This document shows positions 1 to 11,399 of a stretch of DNA of 64,000 nt, piece by piece (position 1 is the first letter of the stretch; each line of letters opens with the position of its first letter). The notes under the pieces are model-generated. The model searched no databases. It saw only the letters and a list, made by a program, of their open reading frames with translations, and was not told the origin of the DNA. The position numbers and the translations under genes are program-made. The DNA lies in assembly GCA_963766195.1 (NCBI GenBank), contig CAVXYY010000012.1:1-64000 (forward strand), written 5' to 3'. The DNA comes from JAHEFT01 sp963766195. GTDB lineage: Bacteria > Pseudomonadota > Gammaproteobacteria > Xanthomonadales > SZUA-36.

Positions 1-324
1 GGTAAGTACTGGGATATGCACAATATGCTGTTTGATAACCAACGCGAATTGGCCGAAGATAATCTTAAGGCTTACGCTGGAACCATCGGACTTGATACTG
101 CAAAGTTTAACCAGTGCCTCGACACCAAGAAATATGAACAACAGGTCAATGACGATATCAAGGCGGGAGCAGCGCTTGGTGTCCGTGGCACTCCAGGATT
201 TGTTTTGGGCGTCACTGATCCGAAGGATCCCACCAAAGCAAACATGACCCTGTATCTCAAGGGTGCGAAACCATATGAGGACTTCAAACTTGAAATAGAC
301 AAAATGCTTGGTTCTGCCGAGTAG
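1..324 (+). CDS. DsbA-family thioredoxin-fold protein, C-terminal part
   Basis: The reading frame is open from base 1 (first residues GKYWDMHNMLFDNQ), so the gene starts upstream of the window. The visible 107 residues match the second half of DsbA/Thioredoxin_4 proteins: the helical insertion with an 'LFDNQ' start, then a GVRGTPGFVLG segment that carries the cis-proline next to the active site in this fold, and a final helix. The catalytic CXXC would lie in the missing N-terminal part. Such proteins are periplasmic thiol oxidoreductases or thioredoxin-like proteins. It is followed directly by an intrinsic terminator, so it is the last gene of its transcript. The exact subfamily cannot be set from this fragment. 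Confidence 0.8.
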   Translation, partial: GKYWDMHNMLFDNQRELAEDNLKAYAGTIGLDTAKFNQCLDTKKYEQQVNDDIKAGAALGVRGTPGFVLGVTDPKDPTKANMTLYLKGAKPYEDFKLEIDKMLGSAE

Positions 325-352
325 GAAACAGTCCACTCAACATTTCCTACTC

Positions 353-384
353 AACCTGACCCGGAATTCTGGGTCAGGTTTTTT
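353..384 (+). terminator. Rho-independent terminator after the DsbA-family gene
   Basis: A perfect 10-bp stem (AACCTGACCC / GGGTCAGGTT, 353-362 and 371-380) with an 8-nt loop runs into a T run at 379-384. It lies 29 bases after the stop codon and separates this gene from the large secreted-protein gene. Confidence 0.9.
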
Positions 385-464
385 CGCGACGTGCACGGAT
401 GCTGAAAAGGCTGAAGTCGAAGGAGTGACTTGTTCTTTCGTCGTTTGCTTTTCCAGAGCCGCTT

Positions 465-3400
465 ATGCCACGAAATCGAAACAGCCCTAAAGCACCACTA
501 TCGGCAACTTTTGCGATGGTTTTGCTTATCATGATCTTGGGCGATTCGGCCAACGCCCTGGATATTCTCCCCTTTTCAAGCGACCCACCCGAACGCTGTG
601 CTGGCTACGGCAACCTTCAGAGCATCTCGCTGACCGATTGGGAAGCCGGTCTTGGATCATGGATCCGGCACCCGTAATATTGCCGATCGCGGAACCTTTG
701 ATACGCCAGACTGGGCGGTTACGGGCGGACTTCCCGACGGCAAGCCCGGTTCCGCAGTGTTTGTACCCAATCTGAATATTGGCGATTGTGCAACGGATGA
801 TGAAACCGGAGTTCTTACGCTGACCAGTCCACAAATCGTGATCCCAGGGGGTGTGATTGTGCCCCGGATTTCAGTCGATCACTGGTTCGATATTTTCGAT
901 GGCTATGATGGCGGGAATTTGAAAATCAGTGTAAACGGCGGGTCATTCACCCCGATACCGGCTTCGGCGATAGAAATAGCCCCTTACCAGGATACGCTTG
1001 CACCGGCCCTGGACCCGGACGGGTTTCCCGATAACACCAACCCGCTTGCAGGTCAGGATGCGTTCACCGGGACGTACAACAACCAACCCACAGGAAGTTG
1101 GGTCCAGTCGCGCATTAACCTTCTCGATATCGCCAATGCCGGGGACACAATTAGATTGCGATTCGACTTTGGCATTGATGGCTGCCGCGGCACCGTTGGC
1201 TGGTATGTGGACGATGTCGAATTTTACGAATGCCCATATGAACCACTGCCATCTGATTGCGGCAACGGCTTAATCGACATAGATGAGGGCTGCGATGACG
1301 GCAATGATTTCATCGGTGACGGCTGCTCGAACACCTGCCAGGTCGAGTCTGGATGGCAATGTGCCGCACCGACGTCCCCCGCAACGGTTCCTGATTTCAG
1401 CTTCGAGGCCGGCACACCCAATCCGTTTTGGGCCGAGATATCCAACAACCGCATTGGCACCCCAATCTGCGAAGTCGCGGTCTGTGGCAGAGCCGGCGGG
1501 ACAGGCCCTTCAGAGGGTAAGTTTTGGGTCAACCTGGGTTCCATCAAGCCTTACCAGGAAGGATCGGTATCACAGTCCATCGTCATCCCTTCAACCGTAT
1601 CCAAGCTGTCATTTGAGCTCGAAATTCCTTCATGTGATTCAGCAGCAGACTACTTCGAGGTTCTGATCGACGGCAACCGGGAACTACTGGTGGATGGTTC
1701 GAGCCCGCTTTGCGAAGTAGACGGCTACTCAACCCAAACGGTTGATATCAGCGCTTACGCCGATGACGCAGTCCATGACCTTGAGTTCCACTCAATAACC
1801 ATCTCAGAAAACGGTGGCGTCTCGAGCTTTTTCATCGATGTAGTCGGATTGCCGGGTAACCCCAGTGTTTGCAGGCGGGACGGCACTCACCTGACACTGA
1901 ATAAAGATATTATCAATGATGATGGAGGAATGGCTTTGGCTTCGGCCTGGACACTGGAGGCCAGCGGGCCGACAGACTTCAGCGGCCCGGGCCCAATTGT
2001 ATCGCGTGACGTCATCGCCGGCACCTATGACCTCTCCGAGAGCGGCCCAGCAGGATACAGTGCCAGCGATTGGGTCTGCACCGGTCGCACCCGGGTTGAT
2101 TCCAACACGGTGACGGTGGGTGTGGATCAGGATGTGACCTGCACGATCACCAATGACGATGTCGCACCGACCTTGACCGTGTACAAGGCCATAATCAACG
2201 ACCACGGCGGCACCATCATTGATCCAAACGCTTTCGATTTGAGGATTGATGGCGTGGCCGTGCAGCATAATTTCCCCAACCTCGTGGACGCTGGTGATCA
2301 CTCGGTAACCGAGAGCACCTTACCAGGTTACCTGCCTGGGGTTTGGGGTGGTGACTGCGCGCCTGGCGGCACAATTACACTCGAGTTGGGTCAAAACGCA
2401 ATATGCAGCATTATCAATGACGATATCGGCCTGACCCTGATCAAACAGGTCGTCAACAACAATGGCGGCACCATTACCAACCCCAACTCGTTTGGCCTGC
2501 AGATCGACGGCGTTACCGTGTTGAACAATGTGGCCAACGTTGTCAGCGCTGGAATCCACTCGGTGTCAGAGCTCGGCTTGCCCGGATATGTTCCGGGGAC
2601 TTGGGGTGGTGACTGCGACCCTGGCGGCACGATTTCACTGGCACTGGACCAGGACGCCACTTGCACTCTGACGAACGATGATTCTGACGCCACCAGTTTG
2701 ACCCTGGTCAAACAAGTCATTAATAACAGCGGCGGCAATGCCGTGGCCCGTCCTGGATGCTAAACGCCAGTGGACCGACAGCTTTCAGTGGGCCAGGCCC
2801 GAGCATTTCCAGCGGTAGCGGCCTTTTACCTGGCACTTATGACCTGGCGGAATCAGGGGGTGTGGCCGGTTATAGCGCAAGCGCCTGGGATTTGTGACGG
2901 AGGTATCCAGGTGGACAACGATACGGTGACTGTTGCCCTGGGGCGAAAAGGTTACCTGCTTGATTACTAATGACGATATCTCGCCAACGCTCAAAGTGAT
3001 TAAAACCATCGTAAACGACAACGGAGGCACTGTCACAGATTTCAATGTCTTTGCTTTCAAGGTAGATGGTGGTCCCGTGCTTCACGGTGTAAGCAGCCCA
3101 TTCAATGCCGGCATTCACACTGTGTCCGAGCAGGGCTTACAAGGCTACAAGGCAGGGCCCTGGGGAGGTGATTGCTCCGCTGAGGGAAGCATCACGCTCT
3201 CGTTGGCGCAGAGCGCAACCTGCACAATTACCAATGACGACATCACACCGACCCTGACTGTGGTTAACACCATTATCAACGACACCGGCGGCACAATCAC
3301 GGATCCGACGCCTTTGGCCTAAAAGTTGACGGTGGAGCATTTTGAACAACACGGCTATTCCTTGAATGCCGGAGCGCACATTGTCTCTGAAGATGGCCTG

Positions 3401-6400
3401 CCAAACTACAAGTCGGGGACCTGGGGTGGTGACTGTGCTTCTGATGGTTCTATTACTCTGACTTTAAGTCAAAATGCCATTTGCACGATTACCAATGATG
3501 ACTTTCCGACTCTGAAAGTGGTCAACACGATTGTCAATGACACCGGCGGCACCACTACGGATCCTGACGCTTTCGGCTTAAGAGTTGATGGCGTGCCAGT
3601 GCTGAATAATGTCACCAATACATTTAGTGCCAGCAGCCACATGGTCTCCGAAATCGGACTTCCCCGTTATAAGTCGGGGGCCTGGGGAGGTGATTGCTCG
3701 CCGGGTGGCTCTATCACGCTTGCGCTGAATAAGAACGCTATTTGCACGATTACTAATGACGACCTTCCTACCCTGACGGTAGTCAAGACCATAATCAATG
3801 ATAACGGAGGTACAATCACTGATCCAGATGCATTCGGATTGAGGGTTGACGGAACTTTGATACTCGACAGCGTCACCAATGCTTTTGCAGTCGGAAGGCA
3901 CATCTTGTCAGAAGATGGTAAGCCAAATTACACTCCGGGCTTTTGGGGCGGCGATTGCAAGCTAAATGGCAGCATAGACCTGAAACTCGATCAGAATGCC
4001 ACGTGCACCATTACCAATGATGACAGCAACAGTACAAGATTGAGCTTGATAAAACAGGTCATCAACAACAATGGTGGAAAAGCATTGGGCTCGGACTGGA
4101 CGTTGGCGGCCACAGGGCCAACCAGCTTCAGTGGTAGCGGGCCTATAATTTCGAGTGATCCAAGCTTTGATGCTGGAATCTATGATTTGTCAGAGAGTGG
4201 AGGCCCACCAGGTTATCGCTCGAGCGATTGGGTTTGCGATGGTGGTAATCAAATCGATTCGGACACTATTTCTATACTACTGGGCGAGTCAGTCACCTGC
4301 ACGATAGTTAACGACGACATTGGTGCCGAGTTAAAAGTATTCAACACTATTGTTAACGATAACGGTGGCAGTGTTGTAGATCCAAACGCCTTTGGACTCA
4401 AGATCAATGACATAGCAATTTTGCACAATGTAATTTATACCCCCCCGACAGGTACTTATACGATCGGTGAGGAAGGACTGTCTGGCTATGCGGCAAGCAC
4501 CTGGGGCGGCGACTGCGCCCCCGATGGAACCATTACACTGGCGCTTGCCCAAGTTGCAACCTGCGCAATCACCAACGACGACATCTCACCAACACTCACC
4601 GTGGTCAAAACCATCGTTAATGACAATGGCGGCCTTATCAATAATCCCGATGCTTTTGGTCTGAAAATTGACGATGTGGCCGTCTCGGATAGCACAAGCT
4701 ATGAAGTCAATGCAGGTAACCACACCGTATCCGAAGCCGGATTATCAGGTTATACACCGAGTACTTGGGGAGGTGACTGCAATCCCGATGGCAACATCAC
4801 GCTGGCTTTGGATCAGGATGCCACCTGCACTATCACCAATAACGACGTCGCCGAAACCAGCCTGACGTTGATAAAACAGGTCATTAACAATAATGGCGGC
4901 GTTGCACCGGGTTCGGCATGGACACTGACCGCTGATGGACCCACTCCCTTCTTTGGAAGTGGCCCCGTGGTTTCCAACAACCCCGGGTTTTCTGCCGGAA
5001 CCTACAACCTTTCCGAAAGCGGTGGTCCGGGCGGTTACACCGCCGGTAGCTGGGTGTGCGTCGGAGCCACGCAGGATGACGCGGATACGGTTACCTTGAC
5101 GCTGGGGCAAGCGGCTACCTGCACCATCACCAACAACGACACAGACACCACCAGCCTGACTTTGATCAAAGAGGTCGTTAACGACAACGGTGGTGATGCC
5201 GCAAGCTCAGCCTGGACACTGGCAGCCTTCGGTCCCACCCCCTTCAGCGGACCCGGCCCCAGCGTTTCCAACAACCCCAATTTTTCCGCCGGCACTTATG
5301 ATTTGTCAGAGATCGGAGGCCCCACCGGCTACAGTGCAAGCACATGGATCTGTGTCGGCGGCACGCAGGTCGATGTCGACACCATCACGCTGGCGCTGGG
5401 TGATATCGCCGTGTGCACGATCACCAATGACGATATTCCGGCGACATTGACCGTGGTAAAAACCATCGTCAACGACAATGGCGGCACTGTCACTAACCAA
5501 AATGCCTTTGGGCTCAAAGTCGACAACGAAACTGTCCTGCACAATGTGGCCACCCCCGTTTCAGTTGGCAACCATACGGTTTCCGAGGTGGGGCTATCCC
5601 GGATATGCGGCAAGTGCCTGGGGCGGTGACTGCAATCCGGACGGCACGATAACGATTTCTCTCGGGCAGCATGCAACTTGTACCGTTACCAATAATGACA
5701 TCGCGCCGACATTGACCGTGGTCAAAACCATCATCAATGACAACGGCGGCACCGTTACAAATCAAAATGCCTTTGGTCTTCGGGTTGACGGCAATATCGT
5801 GATACACAATGTGGCGACCATGGTTACCGCCGGCGGTCATATCGTTTCCGAAGACGGCCTGCCGGGTTACCAGGCAAGCGCCTGGGGCGGCGATTGTAAT
5901 TCAGACGGCAGCATAACGCTGGCACTGGACCAGAACGCCATCTGCACCATCACCAACGACGATATTGCACCGACGTTGAAGGTGGTCAATACCATCATCA
6001 ATGACAACGGCGGCGCCATCACCGATCAGAATGCCTTTGGTCTCAAGGTCGATGGCGGCATTGTGCTAGCACAACGCCGCCAACGAATTCGATGCCGGTG
6101 GATCATATGGTGTCCGAGGCTGGCCTGCCGGGTTACGCAGCCAGGGTTTCTGGGGTGGCGACTGCAATCCGGATGGCACCATCACCCTGGCGCTGGGCGG
6201 CACGCGACCTGCACCATCAGCAATGATGATATTGCCCCGACCCTGAAGCTGGTCAAAACCATCGTCAACGACAACGGCGGAACCGTGACCGACCCGAATG
6301 CCTTTGGCTTGAGGGTTGACTGGAAGTCCTGTATTGCACAATGGAGCAACGAGCTTCGATGCCGGCGGTCACATCGTGTCCGAAGACGGCCTGCCGGGTT

Positions 6401-8391
6401 ACCAGGCAGGCACCTGGGGCGGCGATTGCAATGCAGACGGCAGCATTATTCTGGCATTGGATCAGGACGCCATCTGTTCCATCACCAACGATGACAAAGC
6501 ACCAACGTTGACCGTGGTCAACACCATCATCAACGACAATGGTGGCACTGTCACCGATCAGAATGCCTTTGGTCTCAAAGTCGATGGCGCGTGACGTGCT
6601 GCACAATGCTGTAAACGAATTCAGCGCCGGAGCGCATACCGTTTCAGAAGTCGGTCTGCCCGGCTACCAGCCGGGTACTTGGGGCGGTGACTGCAATGCT
6701 GACGGCACCATTACACTGGCCCCCGGCGACGAAGCTATTTGCACGATCACCAACGATGACATTTCTCCGACTCTGAAGGTGGTCAAGAACATCACCAACA
6801 ACAATGGCGGCACAGTTACCGATCAGAATGCTTTTAGTCTCAGGGTTGATGGCGACCTCGTGTTGCACAACGTCAGCAACGACTTTGATGCCGGCAGTCA
6901 TACTGTTTCCGAAGATGGCCTGCCGGTTACCAGGCAGGAACCTGGGGCGGCGATTGCAGCTCAGACGGCAGCATAATTCTGGCATTGGATCAGGACGCCA
7001 TCTGTTCCATCACCAACGATGACAAAGCACCAACGTTGACCGTAGTCAACACCATCATCAACGACAACGGTGGCACTGTCACCGATCAGAATGCCTTTGG
7101 TCTCAAAGTCGATGGCGGTGACGTGCTGCACAATGCTGTAAACGAATTCAGCGCAGGTGCGCATACCGTTTCAGAAGTCGGTCTGCCCGGCTACAAGCCG
7201 GGTACTTGGGGCGGTGACTGCAATGCTGACGGCACCATTACGCTGGCCCCCGGCGACGAAGCTATTTGCACGATCACCAATGATGACATTTCTCCAACTC
7301 TGAAGGTGGTCAAGAACATTACCAACAACAATGGCGGCACAGTCACCGATCAGAATGCTTTTAGTCTCAGGGTTGATGGCGAGCTCGTGTTGCACAACGT
7401 CAGCAACGAATTTGATGCCGGCAGTCATACTGTTTCCGAAGATGGCCTGCCGGGTTACCAGGCAGGAACCTGGGGCGGCGATTGCAACCCGGACGGAACG
7501 ATCAGCCTCGCACTCGGCCAGTATGCAACCTGCACAATCACCAACGACGATATTCCTCCGACTTTGAAGGTGGTTAAGACCATCACCAACAACAACGGCG
7601 GCACCATAACCGATCCAAACGCATTTGGTTTAAAGGTCGATGGTGGAACAGTGCTTCACAACATCAGCAACGAATTCGTTGCTGGCCCTCATACCGTATC
7701 CGAAGACGGCCAGCCTGGTTACGAACCAGGCTCCTGGGGTGGCGATTGCAACCCGGACGGAACGATCAGTCTCGCACTCGGCCAGGATGCAACCTGTAGG
7801 ATCAACAACGATGATGTTTCGCCGACCCTGACAGTAGTCAAATCCGTCGTCAACAATAATGGCGGCACCGTCACCGATCTGAATGCTTTTGGTCTCAGGG
7901 TCGATGGCGGTATCGTCCTGAACAATGTAAGCAACACTTTCAATGCCGGCAGCCACACCGTTTCCGAGGTTGGTCTGCCGGGTTACGAGCCAGGCTCCTG
8001 GGGTGGCGATTGCAACCCGGACGGAACAATCAGCCTCGCACTCGGCCAGGATGCAACCTGCACAATCACTAACGACGATATTCCTCCGACTTTGAAGGTG
8101 GTTAAGACCATCACCAACAACAACGGCGGCACCATAACCGATCAGAACGCCTTTGGTCTCAAGGTCGATGGCGGCGCGGTGCTGCATAACGCGATCAACC
8201 TGTTCGATGCCGGCCCGCATACGGTTTCCGAGGTCGGCCTGCCGGGTTACGCACCCGGTGCCTGGGGTGGCGACTGTAACCCCGACGGCACCATCACGCT
8301 GGCGCTGGATCAGGATGCCACCTGCACTATAACGAATGACGATATAACCACCGAAGACTTAATCTTCAGTAATGGATTCGAATCAAATTGA
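465..8391 (+). CDS. Giant secreted repeat protein with about 24 prealbumin-like repeats (interrupted by frameshifts)
   Basis: Rebuilt across frameshifts this is a protein of about 2640 residues. Order: signal peptide (hydrophobic AMVLLIMILG), a beta-sandwich domain with a GWYVDDVEFY motif (about 590-1235), a Cys-rich DUF4215/myxobacterial disulfide repeat (DCGNG..DEGCDDGN..GDGCSNTC, 1252-1340), a second beta-sandwich domain (to about 1850), then the repeat array, and a short tail IFSNGFESN. The repeats resemble prealbumin-like/SpaA_3 domains common in bacterial surface proteins. Breaks occur near 663, 2750, 2890, 2942, 3304-3358, 5597, 6066-6200, 6320, 6591 and 6926. Each keeps the repeat consensus on both sides, so I treat the gene as intact in the cell. 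The role is probably a secreted or surface adhesin or matrix protein; substrate unknown. The domain content is read; the function is inferred. Confidence 0.75.
1891..8346 (+). repeat. Array of two classes of protein-coding repeats (A 88 aa, B about 97 aa)
   Basis: I count 19 class A units (consensus PTLxVVKTIxNDNGG..DPNAFGL, then VDG, VLHNV, HTVSE, GLPGY, TWGGDC, CTITNDD) and 5 class B units (SLTLIKQVINNNGG, SAWTL, GPTxFSGxGP, GTYDLSESGG, GYxAS.WVC, CTITNDD). Class A is 88 codons (264 nt). Each unit has two cysteines (GGDC and CTITN in A, WVC and CTITN in B), which could form one intradomain disulfide. The B units are scattered (starting near 1891, 2695, 4045, 4855 and 5150); the last half is purely class A and more uniform, suggesting recent expansion there. 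Confidence 0.85.
6433..7487 (+). repeat. Recent 528-bp direct tandem duplication inside the repeat array
   Basis: The blocks 6433-6960 and 6961-7487 are nearly identical in DNA: for example the 'gatcaggacgcc' site at 6460 recurs at 6988, and the following several hundred bases differ at few positions. The period of 528 nt equals two 88-codon units. The copies also show two indels by direct comparison: an extra C near 6591 absent from the copy near 7120, and a missing G near 6926 present near 7452. Confidence 0.85.
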
Positions 8392-8411
8392 ACATTAAAA
8401 GGGGTATCTGT

Positions 8412-10933
8412 ATGAAGTCTCGAAACATTGGTAAGAAGGCGCTCCTGTTTGGAGTGTCAATTTTCACGTTAATCAACGCCATTAATTTGGCGGCAGCAGC
8501 TGAACCGCCCGCACGCTGCGCGGGTTATGGCGATCTCCAAAGCATTTCCCTGGCCAATTGGGAAGCCGGACTTGGCACATGGACTGCAGGCACCCATGAT
8601 GTTGCCAGCCCGGGTTCATTTGCTACGCCCGACTGGGCTTCTGTCGGAAGCCTTCCGGACAATAAATCCGGCAGGGCTGCCTTTGTGGCCAACCTGGATA
8701 TTGGTGATTGTGGCGCCGACGACCAGACCGGCGCACTCACGCTGGACAGCCCCTCGATCATGATTCCCGGCAATACTGAAGTGCCCCGGATCTCCTTCGA
8801 GCACTGGTTCGAAACCGAATTCGAATATGATGGCGGCAACATCAAGATCAGCGTGAATGGCGGGGCATTCAACATCATCCCTGCCTCTGCTTTCGAGTAC
8901 GGGGAGCACTATGGCACGCTCGCTCCCGCCTTCGACGAATTTGGTGTCGAGGATAACACCAATCCACTCGCTGGCCAGGAAGCGTTCACGGGCACCATTG
9001 ATGGCAACCCGTCCGGTAGCTGGACCGATGTACGCATTAACTTGCTGGGGATTGCCGCAGCCGGCGATACCATCAAATTGCGCTTTGATTTTGGCATCGA
9101 CGGCTGCGATGGCGCAGTGGGTTGGTACGTGGACGACGTCGAAGTCTATGGCTGCGCTGCTGAACTCCCGCCGTCCGACTGCGGAAACGGCAAGCTGGAC
9201 CAAGGGGAGCAATGCGATGACGGCAACGACTTTGTCAAGGACGGCTGCTCCAATACCTGCCAGGTGGAAAATGGCTGGGAGTGCACTGACTCCCGGTTCA
9301 CCCGGCATCGTCTCAGATCCCAGCTTCGAAGCTGGCACGCCGAACCCCTTTTGGACCGAGGTTTCCAACAACCCGATTGGCACCCCAATCTGCGAAGTAG
9401 CGGTCTGCGGAAGAGCGGGCGGTACAGGTCCCTCAGACGGAAACGTTCTGGGTCTTTCTGGGTGCGATCAAGCCTTTCCAGGAAGGATCGGTTTCCCAGT
9501 CCGTCGTGATTCCTTCGAGTGTCTCGACTCTGACTTTCGATCTGGAAATCCCTGTCTTGCGACTCGGCTGCAGACTACATGGAACTGCTGATCGACGATC
9601 AGCCTCAGCTTGTTATCGACGGCTCCAACCCGCGTTGCGGGATCGACGGTTACGTTTCCCAGTCGGTGGATATCAGCACCTACGCTGATGGCGGAACCCA
9701 CGACATCGAATTCCATTCCGAAACATTTTCCAACAATGGCGGGGTTTCCAGTTTCTTCATTGATGCCGTCGCCCTGCCCGGCAACCCCAGCATGTGCACG
9801 CCGCAGGCCCCAGCCTGACCCTGGTCAAGAAAGTCATCAACGACGACGGCGGCACTGCCGTTCCGGCCAACTGGACACTGACCGCCGCTGGCCCAACCGG
9901 TTTCAGCGGCCCGGGACCCAACGTGTCCAGCGGTGACGGGTTTGCAGCCGGGACGTATAACCTTTCCGAGAGTGGCGGCCCGGTCGGCTATACAGCCAGT
10001 GACTGGGTCTGTGTTGGCGGCACCAAAGTGGATGGCGATACCGTCAAGCTGGCCCAGGGCGAATCAGCAACCTGCACGATCACCAATGACGATATCCATT
10101 CATCAGTTCCAGTCCCGATCAACGCCGGGCACGCCGGCGCCTGGTTCAACCCGGAAACTTCCGGACAGGGCCAGTTGATTGACATCGACACTGCTGCGAA
10201 ATTCATGTTCATGTCCTGGTTCACCTATACCGACGCAGCCTCCGCCAACCCTTTCCAGCAACGTTGGCTGACCGCACAGGGTAACTACAGCGGCAACACG
10301 GCGACCCTGGATCTGTATGAAACTCTCGGTGGCAAATTCGATGCGCCCCAGGATGTCACGACTACCCGGATTGGAGAGGTCACACTGGTGTTCAGCAGCT
10401 GCTCAGAGGGCGAGATGACCTATAAAATAGCGGGTGAAAGCCTGCAGGGCACCGTTCCACTGTTCCGTGCGATCCCCGGTTCGGAAATCACCTGCGAGAC
10501 GATCGACGAACCTTCCACCCAGGCCGTGGACATCAACGCGGGCATGGATGGCGCCTGGTTTGATCCCGTGACATCCGGGCAGGGCTTTCTGATCGATTCC
10601 TACCCGGGTAGCGCGGGTGGCAATTTCATGTTTGTGGCCTGGTTCACCTACGGCGACAATACGGCGTCCGGGCAGCGTTGGTTCACCGCACAGGGTGGTT
10701 TTGAAGGCCCCGTGGCTGACATGATCCTGTATGAAACCACTGGTGGCAGTTTTGATGATCCACGGAACGTCCGTACCGAGGTCGTGGGCGCGATGAGTAT
10801 CGACTTCCAGGATTGCAGCAATGCGCAATTGACCTACGCGATCACGGATGAGAGCCTGGATGGCGAAATCGCCATCCAGAGGGCCGTGCCAGGGGCAAAA
10901 GACTTATGCGAACAAATCTCGGGGGTTAAATAA
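8412..10933 (+). CDS. Secreted paralog with one repeat and two C-terminal GAWF/SGQG domains (interrupted by frameshifts)
   Basis: The N-terminal half is a clear paralog of the preceding gene: signal peptide, CAGYG..LQSISL start, beta-sandwich with GWYVDDVEVYGC, the DCGNG..GDGN-type Cys-rich repeat, and the second sandwich domain (SFEAGTPNPFW). Then follow a single class B prealbumin-like repeat (9820-10095) and two copies of a domain of about 125 residues with GAWF(N/D)PxTSGQG, WFTY, QRW.TAQG and LYET.GG motifs (10115-10500 and 10525-10910). ATG 8412 is chosen because AAAAGGGG stands 7 nt upstream; an upstream TTG at 8388 overlaps the previous stop and lacks this. Breaks lie near 9288, 9440, 9555 and 9810. 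The C-terminal domain is familiar from secreted gammaproteobacterial proteins of unknown function. Probably secreted or surface exposed; function unknown. Confidence 0.75.
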
Positions 10934-10984
10934 CGGGCGATTGATCTGCGTTAACAGGGCTGCCGGACTCTGCTGTTAAAGTTT

Positions 10985-11003
10985 CCAAACCATTCAGGTT
11001 TGG
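10985..11003 (+). promoter_or_regulatory. Hairpin overlapping the ribosome binding site of the cytochrome c gene
   Basis: CCAAACC (10985-10991), loop ATTCA, GGTTTGG (10997-11003) forms a perfect 7-bp stem. The last GG of the stem is the start of the GGGAGAA Shine-Dalgarno sequence (11002-11008) for the ATG at 11016, so folding could hide the ribosome site. There is no T run after it, so it is not a standard terminator. Confidence 0.5.
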
Positions 11004-11015
11004 GAGAATAGCGGC

Positions 11016-11399
11016 ATGAGACAATCTGTACTGGTTACTTCTATTTTGATTTCCGGTCTGTGTGGCCCTGTTTACGCAGACTCCTTCACCCCAACCCCCT
11101 GGGGTCTCGACACCCCCGCCGGCCGCTGCGTGGTCTGCCACAGTCTTGAAAAAGGCGGCGAATTCCGGGTGGCCCCCAACTTGTGGGGCATCTATGGCGC
11201 CGAAAAAGCCCGCGACCGCTCCTGGTACAACTACTCCCCTGCCCTGATCGAGAAGGGCGGAACGTGGACCGCTGAAGACCTCGACCTGTACCTGACCGAT
11301 GCCGCGGCATTCGCGCCGGGTTCAACCAAGAGCATCCGGGTAAAAGATCCCGTTGAAAGACAGGAGATCATAGACTTCCTGGCGACCCTCCAGGATTAA
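11016..11399 (+). CDS. Monoheme cytochrome c, periplasmic, without a visible axial methionine
   Basis: 127 residues with a signal peptide (to about residue 21, VYADS) and one heme-binding CVVCH (Cys38, Cys41, His42). The fold signature of class I cytochromes follows (PNLWGIYG, then YSPAL, then a C-terminal helix ending in IIDFLATL). Class I members normally have a methionine in a PGTKM-like loop; here that loop reads FAPGSTKSIRV, and no methionine exists after the first residue, so the sixth heme ligand is absent or unusual. The gene converges on hybD with a 4-base overlap. Its position facing the hydrogenase suggests, but does not prove, an electron-transfer role. Start supported by GGGAGAA 7 nt upstream. 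Confidence 0.85.
   Translation: MRQSVLVTSILISGLCGPVYADSFTPTPWGLDTPAGRCVVCHSLEKGGEFRVAPNLWGIYGAEKARDRSWYNYSPALIEKGGTWTAEDLDLYLTDAAAFAPGSTKSIRVKDPVERQEIIDFLATLQD

Noticed and set aside
1804..8220. Several open frames on the minus strand opposite the repeat array, and a CRISPR-like look of the repeats
   Set aside because: They repeat with the same period because the coding repeats do. Units are 264 nt or longer with no short direct repeat and unique spacer pattern, so there is no CRISPR.
465..8391. Programmed frameshifting or pseudogene as explanation of the broken repeat gene
   Set aside because: Breaks occur at a dozen unrelated sequences without slippery site plus pseudoknot, conserved enzymes nearby show the same insertions, and no substitution-type stops are seen between breaks.
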